Shown here piece by piece: positions 1-6,241 of a stretch of DNA of 24,742 bases (positions are counted from its first letter, which is position 1; each line of letters begins with the position of its first letter). The notes below the pieces were generated by a model that did not search any database, had not been told where the DNA came from, and saw only the letters and a program-made list of their open reading frames with translations. Made by a program: the position numbers and the translations under genes. The stretch is taken from contig CAYMTV010000014.1 of the NCBI GenBank assembly GCA_964393525.1, positions 1-24,742 on the forward strand. The letters are read 5' to 3'. Source of the DNA: CAYMTV01 sp964393525. Its GTDB lineage: Bacteria; Patescibacteriota; Microgenomatia; Daviesbacterales; UBA10151.

Positions 1-147
1 TAAATCCAATATAAGAAGCAGGATTATCAAAAATATCTTATACTCCCTGATTCTTTTTTTAGGGGCAAAGAGCTCTTTGTCTTCTTTACCTTTAAAGATG
101 TCCGCAAAAAAGCCGGAAAATTTCTTCAAAATTGGCAGTTTCAGCAT
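1..147 (-). CDS. Membrane protein, N-terminal fragment (runs off window)
   Basis: An open frame of 49 codons reads leftward off the window edge. It starts at the ATG at 147; GTG codons at 150 and 156 are in frame and could be used instead, because the nearest upstream stop is about 13 codons away. The first 35 residues are basic and polar (FKGKEDKELF, then APKKRIREYK). They are followed by a hydrophobic run IFLIILLLIL that looks like the beginning of a membrane segment. This suggests a protein with a cytoplasmic N-tail and at least one membrane span. It lies 44 bp downstream of the fibronectin type III gene on the same strand, so it is probably the next gene of that cluster. The family cannot be named from this fragment. 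Confidence 0.55.
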   Translation of the reverse strand, partial: MLKLPILKKFSGFFADIFKGKEDKELFAPKKRIREYKIFLIILLLILDL

Positions 148-191
148 CACTTTCACTGTAACGGGATTTGAGACTGGTTGTCAAATATATT

Positions 192-1037
192 TTACCTAAA
201 AAGACCTCCAAGTGTGACCCAAAAGTTCTCAAAAAAACCTTTTTCTTTAATCTCCTTTGGTTTTGGAGTACCTCCAGAGGGTTCTTTAAGCTTTTTCACC
301 TCAAGCCCTCCCAGTCTTAAGCCAAAAAAAGGTACTCTTTTTTTATTTAGTAAAAGGTTAGTGTTTTTATTTCTGTCATAAGCATAAGCAAAAAAGCTCA
401 TAAATCCTTGTCCATCATATGCGGATTGGATATAAACTTCTATTAAATCTGTGGGTTGAACCTGATAATACTTTGAAAAATCTTTGGTTCTTGAGCCCTC
501 TGTTGCTATTCTCCACAACCCATAAACATTGACTGTGCTTGAGAGAAGCTGGCCATTTTCAGCTTTCAGATAAACTATACCCTCTCTCACAGTACTATTT
601 ACCTCGGATGAAGTTGAGCCTGAAAAGTCCTGAGACGATGGTGGATTGTTTGACAGTTTGGGCAGGGTTTTTTGCTTAAAAATTGGGCTATCCGGGTTTT
701 CAGCAATCTTTAAACTATATTCTGTATTAGGCGTTAACCCGCTTAAGGTTACATGATGGGTGTATCTGGGCTTTGAATTTATATCATCTCTATCATCATA
801 AGCCTTATTGCTTAAACTACTATCCGCACTCCAGTAAAGGCTTTGGTCTAAGGGCTCCTCCGGGGTAAACCAAGAAACAGTAAAGGAAGTATCGGATAAA
901 TTACTGATTATGACATAAGGAGGGAAATTGCCGGGAGTTGCAGCTTGGCTAAAAAAAGTTGTCACCTTTTGGGTGGTAAGAAAGACCCCCAATATTACCC
1001 CCAATATTACAAGTATTATGAACACAACTCTAATCAT
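192..1037 (-). CDS. Membrane-anchored fibronectin type III domain protein
   Basis: A 281-residue protein with an N-terminal hydrophobic segment (residues 4-22) and no clear cleavage site, so it is probably tethered outside the cell by a signal anchor. Residues about 35-125 match a fibronectin type III or purple-acid-phosphatase-like beta sandwich: a Pro-rich lead, the strand TSFTVSW, then SGLTPNTEYSLKI, which is the typical strand E-F segment. A second beta-rich part (about 150-235) is unassigned, and the tail is basic (KPKEIKEKGF). Its ATG overlaps the stop of the upstream gene by 4 bp (ATGA), indicating translational coupling. FN3 domains usually bind proteins or glycans; the ligand here is unknown. 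No LPXTG-like sorting signal is visible. Confidence 0.75.
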   Translation of the reverse strand: MIRVVFIILVILGVILGVFLTTQKVTTFFSQAATPGNFPPYVIISNLSDTSFTVSWFTPEEPLDQSLYWSADSSLSNKAYDDRDDINSKPRYTHHVTLSGLTPNTEYSLKIAENPDSPIFKQKTLPKLSNNPPSSQDFSGSTSSEVNSTVREGIVYLKAENGQLLSSTVNVYGLWRIATEGSRTKDFSKYYQVQPTDLIEVYIQSAYDGQGFMSFFAYAYDRNKNTNLLLNKKRVPFFGLRLGGLEVKKLKEPSGGTPKPKEIKEKGFFENFWVTLGGLFR

Positions 1038-2713
1038 TTAATGACCCCTTTCTTTCTTAAATAACTTTCCAACTTGGCTTTATCATAACTTCCATCCTCT
1101 TTTAATCCATCAGGTATTTCTCCCTTTATAACAATCGGTTCCCTACCTGCAATTTCTATCCTGGTTTCGGTATTATCCGGCCAAGCTGGATTTAATTGTT
1201 TTCCATAGTTTTTATCTTTAAAAACAGTCACTGAAATATTAGCTGTAACTTTTCCTTGATTATCTTTAACTTCAAAATCTTGGGAATAGGTTGTACCGGA
1301 ATCGTCTTTCTGAGTAGGTCGGCTGGCTGTAGGATTCACTGTCTGAGTCCCTTGATCAGCCGGTGGAGCTTGACCAGCAGGAGGTTGGGCTGGTGGTGGA
1401 GCTTGACCAGCAGGAGGTTGCTGCTGCCCTCCAGGCTGGGCAGCACCCCCTGGTTTTGGATCTATTTTTGGCGGGGTTACTCCTGTACCACCTGCTCTTG
1501 TAACAGGGTTTGATAAGCCTCTGGCTTTATCCCAGGCTTCGGCAATTGCCTTGGCGTCTGAATCGGAAACACCATTCTTTTTAAGCTCAGCAATCAGCTC
1601 ATCTTTATTATCTGTCTGGGCTCCCCTTAAACTACTACCCAACTCTTCGGGAGACAAACCTGTCTCTTTGGCCCGTTTGACTCCGGCTGCCACTCCGGCT
1701 GCAAGTTTAGCTTCTCTTGATGGATCCCCCGAAGAATTTGCAGCAGCTACCCCGGCCAGGATCTGTTCGGTGACGGATTTACCACCGTTGTAATCTCCCC
1801 TGGCTCCGGCTTCAGCGATCTGAGTCGTATTACCACCGGCGCTTTCCATGGCAATTGAGGCTACTGCTGACATGGCATTAGGGTCGGTATTTCTGGCTTT
1901 TTCCACCTCTATTGCTTTATCCACGATCTTATTGGGATCAGTTCCAGCCAAGTTGGCTGCCCCCCCAATTTTTCCAATAACCGCTGCCCGCTGGTCAGGC
2001 CGAAGCTTATCAAAAAGTCCATAGGCATTTGCTGCCTTGACAGCTTCATCAAAGGATTTACCCTGGGCTATTGCTTTCTTTCCAAGCTCCACTGCTGCCT
2101 CCTCATTGGTTTTGCCAGCGATCGCAGTATCGGATAAACTTCTCACCCTCTCTTCAGCTGATGCCAGCTTGGCTTGAGCAGCATTTAATCTATCCTGGGC
2201 TCCAGGAACACCCGCAGCCAGGTCTTTTTCAGCCTGAGCTATCTCATCGTGTGCAGCTTTGGCTTCAGTTTCGGCTTTGGACTTTTCTACCGCTGCCTGG
2301 CCTCCTTGTTGGTATTTTGCAAGCTCGTTATTATGCTCATCCGCCCAACCTTTTTCTGCCTCAGCACAACTTTTATTTGCATCACCGCAGTATTTTGCCT
2401 GAAACATCCTTCTTGTTTGTTCACCATCACCTGGAGTTGCCTTTTCTCTTCTTTCTATCTCCTCCTGAAAACTTGTCCCATCCTGGGCTTCCCTATTAGG
2501 AGACCCCTGGCTGCCATCCCCTCCACTGTTTTGATTTGGTGGTTTGGGATCAGGCTCCGGTTCATCTGGCTGCTCATTATCATCCCCTCCCGGACAGCCA
2601 CTTTCTGCAGCGCATTCAGCCCTGACAATGAAGCCTCCCTGGATAGTCAGGTTGAAATTTACCGAAGGGTAGTAAAAATTTAAAAGAAGTAAAATTACAG
2701 GTAGAAAAAACAT
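1034..2713 (-). CDS. Large Ala- and Pro-rich secreted protein of unknown function
   Basis: A 559-residue protein. Residues 1-32 form a signal peptide or anchor (hydrophobic FLPVILLLLNF, then GGFIVRAEC). An acidic Pro/Gly/Asn linker follows (about 38-75, with a CPGGDD motif). A long Ala-rich helical region spans roughly 115-400; its heptad-like spacing suggests coiled coil or helical repeats (for example AEKDLAAGVPGAQDRL). Next comes a Pro/Gln linker with two PPAGQAPP units (about 415-455), and a C-terminal beta-rich domain of about 90 residues ending in a lysine-rich tail. The architecture, helical stalk plus Pro linker plus small globular domain, fits a surface filament or adhesin-like protein, but no known family was recognised. 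It is translationally coupled to the FN3 gene downstream. Confidence 0.7.
   Translation of the reverse strand: MFFLPVILLLLNFYYPSVNFNLTIQGGFIVRAECAAESGCPGGDDNEQPDEPEPDPKPPNQNSGGDGSQGSPNREAQDGTSFQEEIERREKATPGDGEQTRRMFQAKYCGDANKSCAEAEKGWADEHNNELAKYQQGGQAAVEKSKAETEAKAAHDEIAQAEKDLAAGVPGAQDRLNAAQAKLASAEERVRSLSDTAIAGKTNEEAAVELGKKAIAQGKSFDEAVKAANAYGLFDKLRPDQRAAVIGKIGGAANLAGTDPNKIVDKAIEVEKARNTDPNAMSAVASIAMESAGGNTTQIAEAGARGDYNGGKSVTEQILAGVAAANSSGDPSREAKLAAGVAAGVKRAKETGLSPEELGSSLRGAQTDNKDELIAELKKNGVSDSDAKAIAEAWDKARGLSNPVTRAGGTGVTPPKIDPKPGGAAQPGGQQQPPAGQAPPPAQPPAGQAPPADQGTQTVNPTASRPTQKDDSGTTYSQDFEVKDNQGKVTANISVTVFKDKNYGKQLNPAWPDNTETRIEIAGREPIVIKGEIPDGLKEDGSYDKAKLESYLRKKGVIK
1362..1420. repeat. Two direct copies of a 26-bp unit (period 33 bp)
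   Basis: The unit beginning GGTGGAGCTTGACCAGCAGG occurs at 1362-1387 and again, identical, at 1395-1420, separated by 7 bp. It lies in the Pro-rich linker of the Ala-rich secreted protein and encodes its repeated PPAGQAPP peptide. A recent tandem duplication that lengthens the linker is the simplest reading. Confidence 0.85.
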
Positions 2714-2777
2714 CGGTTCTAAAAAACCTATCTCTACTTAATTGAAGTACACACCACCTCTAAAGTCAAACCCTGAC

Positions 2778-2806
2778 TTGAAACTTTGTGGAAGATAAAC
2801 TACTTT
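2778..2806 (+). promoter_or_regulatory. Predicted promoter, near-leaderless, for CHRD-like gene
   Basis: A -35-like TTGAAA (2778-2783), a 17-bp spacer and a -10-like TACTTT (2801-2806). The ATG at 2815 begins 8 nt after the -10 box, so transcription would start at or just before the start codon. There is no Shine-Dalgarno sequence. The -10 match is weak taken alone; support comes from the same geometry at several other genes here. Confidence 0.4.
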
Positions 2807-2814
2807 TTAAATAG

Positions 2815-3314
2815 ATGATAAAAATTTTCCTAATTATTGCTTTGGTTGTTGGTTTGATCTTGGTTTTTATAATGTCCACATCCAACAACCAATCAGACAA
2901 ATTACCACCTGCCTCCACTAAACCTCAGACAATCCAAAAACCGAAATCTTTGGAGACCCCTTCCGAGCAAATTACCCAAATGACCTTTAAACTAAATCCA
3001 TTAAATTCAAATGAGTCCGGCACTGCCCAAATCCGGGAGGTTCAGGGAAAAGCCTGGGTTAAAATTGAACTTCAAAATAGTCCTAAAGGAGTTAAACAAC
3101 CAATCTTTATTTATAAAGGCAGGTGCAGCGGCTTAAGAGAGGTTCAACACGCCCTGGTTTACGCCCAAAATGGAACCTCTCAAACTGCCATGGATATTTC
3201 TCTAAGTAGGCTTTTATATGAGCTGCCCTTGGCTNNNNNNNNNNTTCCGAATCAATGTACAAATCCACCACTTTTGATGCCTGTGGGGACTTGGATACCA
3301 CAAATATGCTTTAA
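2815..3314 (+). CDS. CHRD-like secreted, membrane-anchored protein (interrupted by assembly gap)
   Basis: The N-terminus has a hydrophobic anchor (residues 3-20) followed by a Pro/Lys/Thr linker. From about residue 58 the sequence resembles the CHRD-like proteins common in CPR genomes: a strand MTFKLNPLNSNESGTAQI, then GKAWVKIEL, IYKGRCSGL, the pattern DISLSRLLYELPLA, and after the gap an ACGDL end. Ten Ns at 3235-3244 break the gene. The frame that continues sensibly after the gap differs from the frame before it and ends at the TAA at 3312-3314, so the true gap is not exactly 10 bases. The other possible continuation (to 3354) is Pro-rich and unlike the family. The stop overlaps the convergent ASCH gene by 4 bp. 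The function of these proteins is unknown. Confidence 0.6.
3235..3244. other. Scaffold gap (10 N) inside the CHRD-like gene
   Basis: Ten consecutive Ns. The reading frame changes across the gap, so 10 is probably a placeholder length. Confidence 0.95.
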
Positions 3315-3688
3315 AGCACCACCCAACCCCTTAAATCCTTTTTGGGGATTTTAATAGGTGATGTTATAAACTGTTCCACTTTATCCATAAATATAATGGT
3401 GGCAAAAACCGCTTTTTTGTGAGCTGAGAGGAATTTTTTATCCTTAAGAAAGTTTTCAATTGTTTTCCAGTCACTCACATCAATTCCCTCAATTGAAATA
3501 ACTTTTTTGACAATAAATTGGCCTTTTATCTCCTCACCCGGGGGCTTGATAAAAATCAGGTCTCCAATACCCACAAGCCCAAACGGCGGGATTCTTTTCT
3601 GGGAAAGCCTGACCTCAACCGTTTTTTCCCCGGAGAAAAGCTTATTTATAGCTTCTTTAGAAAATATTGCCAGATGTTTTTTTATCAT
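3311..3688 (-). CDS. ASCH domain protein
   Basis: A 125-residue single-domain protein. It opens MIKKHLAIFSKEAINKLFSG, followed by GEKTVEVRLS, which is the characteristic ASCH/PUA-like motif in which the K, E and R line a proposed RNA- or nucleotide-binding cleft. Next come a Pro-containing turn (RIPPFG), the strand GDLIFIKPPG, and later VFATIIFMDKV. The length is typical of stand-alone ASCH proteins. The family is proposed to bind RNA or act as a coactivator-like factor; some members hydrolyse modified cytidines. Which applies here is unknown. It is divergent from the ParB-like gene and convergent (4-bp overlap) with the CHRD-like gene. A TATATT box lies 11 nt before the ATG. Confidence 0.75.
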   Translation of the reverse strand: MIKKHLAIFSKEAINKLFSGEKTVEVRLSQKRIPPFGLVGIGDLIFIKPPGEEIKGQFIVKKVISIEGIDVSDWKTIENFLKDKKFLSAHKKAVFATIIFMDKVEQFITSPIKIPKKDLRGWVVL

Positions 3689-3769
3689 AATACAGGCTCA
3701 ATATACTCCCTCAGCTTAGAAATTTCCATACATCCATTTGTATATAATGCTTCCTTCGTTTAAAATACT

Positions 3770-4417
3770 ATGGGGATATCCATTTTGGGTATGATTTTTA
3801 ATGGCATGAGATTGATTGGAGAAACTTCAATACCAATTAAACAAACCGGGCTTACTTTAGATAGGTTAGGGTCTTTAATTCCTCATCCGGCCTTAAGGGA
3901 AGCCTATTTTGTTTTATTAGGCGCTGCTGGAAAACCTACAAGATCTACAGAAGTTGAACGGCATTATTTAGCTTTGGAACAAGATTTAGGAGTTAAACCA
4001 AATCAAGAAACCATTGACGCAATCAGATTTCATAGAGGATATTGTGAAAGGACTCTTGGGTTTGGTGATATTGCCAGAATCCTATGGTACGTTGATCCTA
4101 ACGATCCTAGACATATCTCAAGAGTGCTAACTAATAATGGCGCAACTCCGCAACTTTTGTTAGTTGCAGAAAAATTTATATCACTTAAACCAGAAGATCT
4201 AGTCATAAACTCATGGAAGTATAGTTCAGTTATGGCTATATTAGATGAGTTAAGACAGGGAAAATCAATGCCTGCAGTCATATTATCTAGAAGACCAAAG
4301 GGCATGCGACCAGATGGCAATATGCATATAATTGACGGGGTTCATAGGTTACTTGCAAGTTCTGTCCATTATTTAGAATCCGGTAGGCTTTCTCCTCAAG
4401 AAGCATTTATAGCTTAG
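3770..4417 (+). CDS. ParB/Srx-like nuclease-fold protein
   Basis: A 215-residue protein whose C-terminus carries the signature of the ParB-like/sulfiredoxin fold: MPAVILSRRPKG, then HIIDGVHRLLASS, equivalent to the D-G-x-H-R motif that in ParB binds CTP and in related proteins binds ATP. The preceding VINSWKYSSVMAILDELRQG fits the usual 'use x% of target' segment. Residues 1-120 are helical and unrecognised. No helix-turn-helix or parS-binding domain is seen, so this is probably not the chromosome partition ParB. A TATAAT box at 3743-3748 would give a leader of about 14 nt to the ATG at 3770; an alternative ATG at 3791 is in frame. It sits alone between the ASCH gene and secE. Confidence 0.6.
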   Translation: MGISILGMIFNGMRLIGETSIPIKQTGLTLDRLGSLIPHPALREAYFVLLGAAGKPTRSTEVERHYLALEQDLGVKPNQETIDAIRFHRGYCERTLGFGDIARILWYVDPNDPRHISRVLTNNGATPQLLLVAEKFISLKPEDLVINSWKYSSVMAILDELRQGKSMPAVILSRRPKGMRPDGNMHIIDGVHRLLASSVHYLESGRLSPQEAFIA

Positions 4418-4452
4418 AAAGTGGTCCGCCATAGAGAAAAACTTGCTTTTTA

Positions 4453-4461
4453 TGGTATTAT
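4453..4461 (+). promoter_or_regulatory. Extended -10 promoter for secE (near-leaderless)
   Basis: TGGTATTAT at 4453-4461 combines a TG extension with a -10-like TATTAT. The secE ATG at 4470 starts 8 nt after the hexamer, so the predicted transcript begins about 2 nt before the start codon. No matching -35 box and no Shine-Dalgarno sequence are seen, which suits an extended -10, leaderless promoter. Confidence 0.45.
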
Positions 4462-4469
4462 CTTAAGCT

Positions 4470-4652
4470 ATGACTCGCGCATTGGATTTTTTAAAAGAAG
4501 TTAGAATGGAACTTGAAAAAGTGGTTTGGCCAACCAAGCAACAAACCATTAAGCTGACAGTTATTGTGATTGTTGTGACAGTAGCAGTTGGGTTTTTCAT
4601 TGGAGGACTAGATTATGTTTTAACTGAGCTAACAAAGTTAGTCTTGAAGTGA
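4470..4652 (+). CDS. secE: Protein translocase subunit SecE
   Basis: A 60-residue protein of typical short bacterial SecE length. The amphipathic N-terminal helix carries the family motif: FLKEVRMELEKVVWPTKQQ, where ELxKVxWPxxxE/Q is the conserved cytoplasmic hinge that contacts SecY. It is followed by one membrane span (VIVIVVTVAVGFFIGGLDYV, residues about 31-50). SecE clamps SecY in the SecYE translocon. Its place immediately before nusG and rplK/rplA is the canonical secE-nusG-rplKA order, which supports the call. The start is fixed by the motif position and the promoter 8 nt upstream. Confidence 0.95.
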   Translation: MTRALDFLKEVRMELEKVVWPTKQQTIKLTVIVIVVTVAVGFFIGGLDYVLTELTKLVLK

Positions 4653-4655
4653 TTG

Positions 4656-4680
4656 TCATACTGAGCGAAGTCGAAGTATT
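4656..4680. repeat. Fragment of dispersed palindromic repeat (GTCAT..CTGAGCGAAG type)
   Basis: The sequence TGTCATACTGAGCGAAGTCG followed by AAGTATT resembles the arm of the larger inverted-repeat element between rplJ and rplL (13941-14080). Related pieces occur at 7263-7311, 13196-13240 and 18907-18999. Its end abuts and partly supplies the -35 box (TTGACC) of the nusG promoter. Confidence 0.55.
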
Positions 4681-4707
4681 GACCCGGGCAAACCTTTATA
4701 CTATACT
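4679..4707 (+). promoter_or_regulatory. Predicted sigma70-type promoter for nusG
   Basis: TTGACC (4679-4684), a spacer of exactly 17 bp, and TATACT (4702-4707). The transcript would start near 4714, only a few bases before the hairpin at 4718-4734. This makes nusG separable from secE despite their close spacing. Confidence 0.6.
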
Positions 4708-4717
4708 TGACAAAACA

Positions 4718-4743
4718 CCTCCAAAGTATGGAGGATTTTTTTT
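4718..4743 (+). terminator. Terminator-like hairpin between secE and nusG
   Basis: Stem CCTCCA (4718-4723) and TGGAGG (4729-4734) with a 5-nt loop, followed by A and eight Ts (4736-4743): a compact intrinsic terminator shape. The 3' arm contains GGAGG, a perfect Shine-Dalgarno core 15 nt before the nusG ATG (4750), so the hairpin could also hide the ribosome binding site. It may end the secE transcript, attenuate nusG, or both. Confidence 0.6.
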
Positions 4744-4749
4744 AGTTTT

Positions 4750-5787
4750 ATGAATGACCAAGATCAGAAAACAGAAGAAAACGTCATTCTGGGGAGTGAC
4801 GAAGTCACGACTCCAGAATCAAAAAAAGAAGATTCCGGCAAGATAGGAATGACGAGTGAATCAGTATCGGATTCTACTGGCTCCACTGACTCTACTGACC
4901 ACACCGAACCTACCGCAACTCCTTCCGAGGCTGAAAAGGTGGATGAGGAGATTGAGCAAGTGACAAATGACAAGAGTCAAGAGTCAAGTGAAGAGAGTCT
5001 GAAACAGGGCGAAGATATTGTCGCAAGCGCAGAATCTAATAATGAGGAAGTTGCGAGGGGTGGCGCGGAGGAGAGATCTCAGGCGTCGACCGCAGCGAGT
5101 GAAACGAGCGAGGACGCACCTGAGATACCGGAGCGACAGGACCCCGAGCAGGAAGTTGAAGAGGCAGGACCCCGAACATCTGAAGAGCAAGTAACTGGCG
5201 AACACGGCAATATCGAGCCAAAGCCTGGAGACCAAACTCAGCAATCGACAGCTGAGCCTACCCCCGGAAGATGGTATGTGGTGCATACTTATGCAGGGCA
5301 TGAGAATAAGGTTTCAACCGGCCTAAAACAAAAGGTTGAATCCGAACACCTTGAGCACAAGATCTTTGATGTTTTGGTGCCTACCCAAAATAAAATTGAA
5401 ATCAGAGGTGGTAAAAAAGAAACAGTTAAAGAAAAGATCTTCCCAGGTTACATTTTAGTTAAAATGGAGCTTGATGATCAGTCCTGGCTGGCTGTCAGAA
5501 CTACTCCCGGAGTAACCTCCTTTGTTGGCATGGGCAACAGGCCAACTCCAATCTCGGATGCGGAAGTTAAATCTATAGTGACTTACATGAACCAGGGAGC
5601 CCCTGCCACCTTTAAAGATGTATTTTTGGTTGATGATACGGTTAAAATTGTAGATGGGCCTTTTGCCGAATTTATCGGCAAAGTTGAATCGGTTGATAAA
5701 GAAAAAGGTAAAGTCAGGGTTTTGGTTTCCATCTTTGGCAGAGAAACCCCAGTTGAGCTTGATTTCTTACAAGTACAAAAGTTGTAA
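4750..5787 (+). CDS. nusG: Transcription elongation/termination factor NusG with long repeat-derived N-terminal extension
   Basis: A 345-residue protein; ordinary NusG is about 180. The canonical part starts near residue 173: the NGN domain has RWYVVHTYAGHENKV, IFPGYILVKM and VRTTPGVTSFVG; the KOW domain (about 287-345) has VKIVDGPFAEFIGKV and RETPVELDFLQV. NusG links RNA polymerase to Rho or to ribosome-bound S10. Residues 1-172 are acidic, Ser/Thr/Glu-rich and presumably disordered. Much of this extension is encoded by dispersed DNA repeats: a hairpin element (4783-4853), a GACAAGAGTC-type stretch (about 4965-4990), a GC-rich palindromic element (5055-5146) and its fragment (5163-5174). The frame is open throughout. 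A start just before residue 173 cannot be excluded, but no in-frame ATG with a good site was seen there. The S23 gene follows 13 bp downstream. Confidence 0.93.
   Translation: MNDQDQKTEENVILGSDEVTTPESKKEDSGKIGMTSESVSDSTGSTDSTDHTEPTATPSEAEKVDEEIEQVTNDKSQESSEESLKQGEDIVASAESNNEEVARGGAEERSQASTAASETSEDAPEIPERQDPEQEVEEAGPRTSEEQVTGEHGNIEPKPGDQTQQSTAEPTPGRWYVVHTYAGHENKVSTGLKQKVESEHLEHKIFDVLVPTQNKIEIRGGKKETVKEKIFPGYILVKMELDDQSWLAVRTTPGVTSFVGMGNRPTPISDAEVKSIVTYMNQGAPATFKDVFLVDDTVKIVDGPFAEFIGKVESVDKEKGKVRVLVSIFGRETPVELDFLQVQKL
4783..4853. repeat. Palindromic repeat inside nusG with GAA-triloop hairpin
   Basis: Terminal inverted repeats GTCATTC (4783-4789) and GAATGAC (4847-4853). Inside is a hairpin with outer stem TTCTGG/CCAGAA (4787-4792/4813-4818) and tip GTGAC-GAA-GTCAC (4796-4808). 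It encodes about residues 12-35 of the NusG extension. It has the form of the small non-autonomous palindromic repeats seen between genes elsewhere in this window. Confidence 0.7.
5055..5146 (+). repeat. GC-rich structured palindromic element, copy A (in nusG)
   Basis: About 92 bp starting GAGGGGTGGCGCG and ending GCGACAGGACCCCGA. The ends pair: GGGGT (5057-5061) with ACCCC (5141-5145), and CGC (5064-5066) with GCG (5133-5135). An inner stem pairs ATCTCAGG (5076-5083) with CCTGAGAT (5119-5126), extended by CGTC/GACG. It is in frame in nusG and encodes about residues 102-133 (starting ARGGAEERS). A truncated copy of the right end (GCAGGACCCCGA) sits at 5163-5174. Homologous copies lie in rplA and, in reverse orientation, in the GT4 gene. 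Confidence 0.8.
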
Positions 5788-5792
5788 TGTGA

Positions 5793-5806
5793 AATGAGAG
5801 ATGAGT
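5793..5806. repeat. 14-bp direct repeat, left copy, at start of S23 gene
   Basis: AATGAGAGATGAGT at 5793-5806 recurs exactly at 6188-6201, on the other side of the four-helix-bundle gene. The ATG of that gene (5801) lies inside this left copy. Confidence 0.75.
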
Positions 5807-6160
5807 GATGTGTTTCTTTTTGAAAAACTCGAGGTTTATCAGAAAGCTTTAGAATTTACTCATAAAATCTATAAGCTAACAAAACCTTGGCCAAAGGAAT
5901 ACTTATTTGATCTAACAAGTCAACTAAGGAGAGCAACTTTATCAATTTCATTAAACATTGCAGAAGGCAATGGAAGATCAAGGAAAGATTTTAGCAGATT
6001 TCTGGATATCTCAAGAAGTTCTTGTTTTGAGTGTATTCCATTAATAGATCTAGCTTTGAAAGAAGGACTTTTAAATGTTATACTGCGCAATGAACTTAGA
6101 GGAGAATTGACAATTTTGTCGAAGATGTTAAATGGACTAAAGAAGAGATTAAACACATAA
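5801..6160 (+). CDS. Four-helix bundle protein (S23 / IVP family)
   Basis: A 119-residue protein with the TIGR02436 signature: FEKLEVYQKALEFTHKIYKL at the N-terminus, PWPKEYLFDLTSQLRRATLS, the highly conserved SISLNIAEGNGR, then SRFLDISRSSCFE. Length and start match the family. These small helical proteins were first found encoded in intervening sequences of 23S rRNA genes and include the Avd-like accessory proteins of diversity-generating retroelements; most are of unknown function and probably bind nucleic acid. Its position between nusG and rplK is not part of the conserved operon. It is bracketed by degenerate ATG-rich repeats, one of which supplies its start codon, so it looks like an inserted gene. 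Confidence 0.88.
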   Translation: MSDVFLFEKLEVYQKALEFTHKIYKLTKPWPKEYLFDLTSQLRRATLSISLNIAEGNGRSRKDFSRFLDISRSSCFECIPLIDLALKEGLLNVILRNELRGELTILSKMLNGLKKRLNT

Positions 6161-6171
6161 CCCATTCCAGG

Positions 6172-6240
6172 GAAATGTGAGATGAGTAATGAGAGATGAG
6201 TTCTAACACATTACACATCACCCATAACACATCACATTTG
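6172..6240. repeat. Degenerate inverted repeat of TGATGTG-like units before rplK
   Basis: The left half is rich in GATGAG/GTAATGAG units (6178-6200); the right half (6207-6239) is their approximate complement, with units such as ACACATTACACATCACCC and ending ATCACATTT. A similar block lies upstream of rplJ (13266-13336) and a half-block precedes the S23 gene (5788-5812). It fills the gap between S23 and rplK almost completely. Confidence 0.65.
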
Positions 6241-6241
6241 T

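Noticed and set aside
2071..2683. Long plus-strand frames opposite the Ala-rich secreted protein
   Set aside because: They are mirror frames of a biased coding sequence; the minus frame has a signal peptide, linkers and coupling to the FN3 gene.
3107..3301. Minus-strand frame across the N gap
   Set aside because: It is antisense to the CHRD-like gene and exists only by reading through the Ns.
3770..4417. Chromosome-partition ParB
   Set aside because: The DGxHR-type motif is present, but there is no helix-turn-helix domain, no parA neighbour and no parS-like site.
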